In this document: piece by piece, positions 62,024-64,000 of the stretch
How positions within the stretch are numbered: the stretch's first letter is position 1
Layout of the letters: each line of letters starts with the position of its first letter
Assembly: GCF_002975205.1 (NCBI RefSeq)
Contig: NZ_PCOC01000002.1
Location: forward strand, 2,111,501 to 2,175,500
Direction of reading: 5' to 3'
DNA from: Ochrobactrum vermis
GTDB lineage: Bacteria > Pseudomonadota > Alphaproteobacteria > Rhizobiales > Rhizobiaceae
DNA: 64,000 bases
The notes under the pieces: model-generated
Seen by the model: only the letters and a program-made list of their open reading frames with translations
What the model was told of the DNA's origin: nothing
Database searches by the model: none
Translations under genes and position numbers: made by a program

Positions 62024-64000
62024 ATGCCCTTTTCAGATGTCCGCACTACCCGTCGGCAGTTTCTGATGTCGAACGCGACAATAGGCATGGGGCTCCTAGT
62101 GGGTGTTGATTTATCCGAAGGTAGTCCAGAACCGACGATAGACAAAACTTTCCAACCCAATGCTTTCGTGCGCGTACTCCCTGATAATTCCGTTCAGCTT
62201 GTAGTCCACAAGCACGATTCAGGAACGGGCACAAAGTCGTCGCTTGGTGCAATTCTTGCAGAAGAACTAGAGGTAGGGCTTGAACAGGTGACGGTAGTAT
62301 CCCCGGAAAACCCGTTCTTTCACGACTATATCCACCCGCAATGGCACGTATTTTCAACCGGCGGCAGTACAAGTGTGATGCTTGAGTTTCAAACCCTGCG
62401 TAAAGCAGGTGCCATGGCACGCATCATGTTGATCAATGCGGCTGCAGATCGTTGGGGTGTAAGTGCAAGAGAATGCCATGCGGAGCAGGGACAAGTCATC
62501 CACTCGCAGACAGGGCGGCAACTGGAATATGGAAAGCTGGTTCAAAGCGCAGCGCTGATGGCAACACCCACAGATGTAACATTGAAGAAGCCCGACGAAT
62601 TCCGAATAATTGGCAAGCTCACTCGCAAAATCGATACTATGGCCAAGCTTACCGGTGAGCACACTTTTGGTGTGGACGTCAAACTGCCCAACATGCTGAC
62701 CGCTACCATCCAACACGCGCCAATGGTTCACGGCCGGGTCAGAACGATGAACCAGGAAAAAAGTCTCGCAGTATCCGGCGTGCGCCGGATACTCATTGTT
62801 CCTGCAGCAGATCGTTCAGTCCTGGGCGGCAATCAAGAAGGAGTAGCTGTACTGGCTGACAGCTACTGGGCTTCGATATCGGGACGCGACCAATTGAAAA
62901 TCGAGTGGGACGATGGTGAATTTGCCGGTTTCAACAGCGCGGATATTGCGCGTCAACAAAGGTCCTCCCTTATCTCACCACAAGCGCAATTCGTACGCAC
63001 GATTGGCCACGGGAATGCTGAACAGGTAATCTCGGGAGCAGCCAAAACCCTGCGAGCAGAATATATTATGCCCTACAAGGCTCAGAATCCCATGGAGCCC
63101 CAAAGCGTAACTGTCGAAATTCGCGACGGAAAAGTCCATTACTGGGGAGGAATCCAGGTACCCAGTAATGCATTGTTTGCCGCCAGAACTCTTCTTGGGC
63201 TTGGCGAGGAGAATGTGGTGCTGCACGAACTGACCGGCGGCGGGAGTTTCGGAGCCAGGGAATCGCGGCATTGGCTTCTAGAGGCAACCTATCTCGCCAG
63301 GGAAACCGGACGGCCGGTTAAATTGATGTATAGCCGTGAAGATGAAATGAAGCAGCTCTACTACCACGCTGCCACTTTGACGGAACTGACAGGAGCAATC
63401 GATCAAGATGGAGATCTGTTGGCGTTGAAACTTCGCGCGGTCTCTCCGGCATCTCCGGAAGAATGGGAGCCAGGCTACAATGAACGCCAGGATAAGATGG
63501 ACTACAGCACGACGGAATCGATCTGCGCATGGGATTTTGCCTATGCTCCCAAACACCTGGATATCGGTTGGATACGTCACGAAACCGGTATGCCGACCGG
63601 ATGGTATCGGGCAGTCAGCTTTATTCCCAATGTATTTGCCACAGAGAGCTTCATGGACGAAATGGCGGAGCTCGCTGGAAAAGATCCGCTTGCCTTTCGC
63701 ATATCTCTGATGTCGGAGAGGCCACGCCATGTAAATGTTCTTCGCAACGCAGCTCAACGCGCGGGTTGGCACAAACCCCACATGCCAGGGCGATCATTGG
63801 GACTTGCAACCAACCAGGGCTATAAAAGCTTTGTAGCAATTGTGGCTGAACTCGAACAAACCCCAAAGACGATAGAGATACGTCGTATCACATGTGTTGC
63901 CGACTGTGGACTCGCAGTGCATCCTGGAAGCGTTGAAGAACAACTCTACGGAGGCATAATGTGGGGCTTGGGGCATGCCCTGTTTGACCGTATCGATTTC
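62024..64000 (+). CDS. Second IorB-type molybdopterin large subunit (3' end beyond window)
   Basis: At least 659 codons remain open to the window edge. The product begins MPFSDVRTTRRQFLMSNATI, a Tat-like leader, and then has DSGTGTKSSLGAILAEELEV, GGSTSVMLEFQTLRKAGAMA, GGIQVPSNALFAARTLLGLG, GGSFGARESRHWLLEATYLA and TCVADCGLAVHPGSVEEQL. These line up with the partner at 58791 throughout but the two clearly differ, so it is a paralogue and not a duplicate. GGAG lies 8 bases before the ATG. The active-site GxGE segment is beyond the window. The shared 2Fe-2S subunit at 61085 or another further right could serve it. Confidence 0.88.
   Translation, partial: MPFSDVRTTRRQFLMSNATIGMGLLVGVDLSEGSPEPTIDKTFQPNAFVRVLPDNSVQLVVHKHDSGTGTKSSLGAILAEELEVGLEQVTVVSPENPFFHDYIHPQWHVFSTGGSTSVMLEFQTLRKAGAMARIMLINAAADRWGVSARECHAEQGQVIHSQTGRQLEYGKLVQSAALMATPTDVTLKKPDEFRIIGKLTRKIDTMAKLTGEHTFGVDVKLPNMLTATIQHAPMVHGRVRTMNQEKSLAVSGVRRILIVPAADRSVLGGNQEGVAVLADSYWASISGRDQLKIEWDDGEFAGFNSADIARQQRSSLISPQAQFVRTIGHGNAEQVISGAAKTLRAEYIMPYKAQNPMEPQSVTVEIRDGKVHYWGGIQVPSNALFAARTLLGLGEENVVLHELTGGGSFGARESRHWLLEATYLARETGRPVKLMYSREDEMKQLYYHAATLTELTGAIDQDGDLLALKLRAVSPASPEEWEPGYNERQDKMDYSTTESICAWDFAYAPKHLDIGWIRHETGMPTGWYRAVSFIPNVFATESFMDEMAELAGKDPLAFRISLMSERPRHVNVLRNAAQRAGWHKPHMPGRSLGLATNQGYKSFVAIVAELEQTPKTIEIRRITCVADCGLAVHPGSVEEQLYGGIMWGLGHALFDRIDF

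Noticed and set aside
1..64000. CRISPR arrays, tRNA/rRNA genes, insertion sequences, integrases
   Set aside because: No regularly spaced repeats, no recognisable RNA gene and no transposase or integrase motif were seen. The palindromic elements are dispersed singly and carry no coding part.

Overview
The window looks like chromosome of an alphaproteobacterium of the order Hyphomicrobiales, most likely the Brucella/Ochrobactrum group. The evidence is the gene content (many ABC uptake systems, 2-aminoethylphosphonate catabolism, CbiZ, PhoX) and about 100-bp palindromic intergenic elements that resemble the Bru-RS repeats of Brucella. The genus is an inference. I saw no rRNA, tRNA, CRISPR array, integrase or transposase.

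Layout. (1) 1-2.2 kb, minus strand: a polyamine-type ABC importer (ATPase and two permeases, the last cut by the window edge). (2) 2.5-11.8 kb: an IclR regulator, then a nucleoside uptake and breakdown block: BMP-type binding protein, double ATPase, two permeases, an ADP-ribosylglycohydrolase-family protein and a nucleoside hydrolase. A ribokinase faces it from the other strand. Together they would import nucleosides, release the base and phosphorylate the ribose. (3) 12.0-15.5 kb: a phytase-like esterase and a Tat-exported PhoX-type phosphatase. (4) 15.7-18.2 kb: an MFS transporter, CbiZ and a diguanylate cyclase remnant. (5) 18.2-26 kb: cupin protein, two FAD amine oxidoreductases, an XRE-cupin regulator, a polar amino-acid-type ABC importer and a 2-hydroxyacid dehydrogenase. 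(6) 26.1-27.3 kb: a lone cytochrome P450.

(7) 27.5-37.5 kb, all minus strand: a complete 2-aminoethylphosphonate (AEP) module. It has PhnW, PhnY and PhnA (AEP to phosphonoacetaldehyde to phosphonoacetate to acetate plus phosphate), a class III PLP enzyme that fits PbfA (which lets hydroxylated AEP enter the same route), and an ABC importer with a fused double permease. (8) 37.9-45.5 kb: a lower-quality stretch with an outer-membrane channel protein, a serine-protease autotransporter, a GST, and decayed genes (DUF1254, IclR, MFS, MocR). (9) 45.6-55 kb: a peptide or N-acyl amino acid module: GNAT, enolase-superfamily enzyme, M81 peptidase, binding protein, divergent LysR, oligopeptide-binding protein, D-aminopeptidase-like hydrolase and an I78 inhibitor lipoprotein. 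(10) 55.6-64 kb: a molybdenum hydroxylase cluster: MobA/MocA-like and XdhC maturation factors, LysR, pseudoazurin, a 2Fe-2S subunit and two different Tat-type large subunits on opposite strands, the second cut by the window end.

Starts were chosen from Shine-Dalgarno spacing, signal-peptide position and family length. Several genes appear to use GTG or TTG. Functions are assigned by motif and context reading only; no database search was possible.
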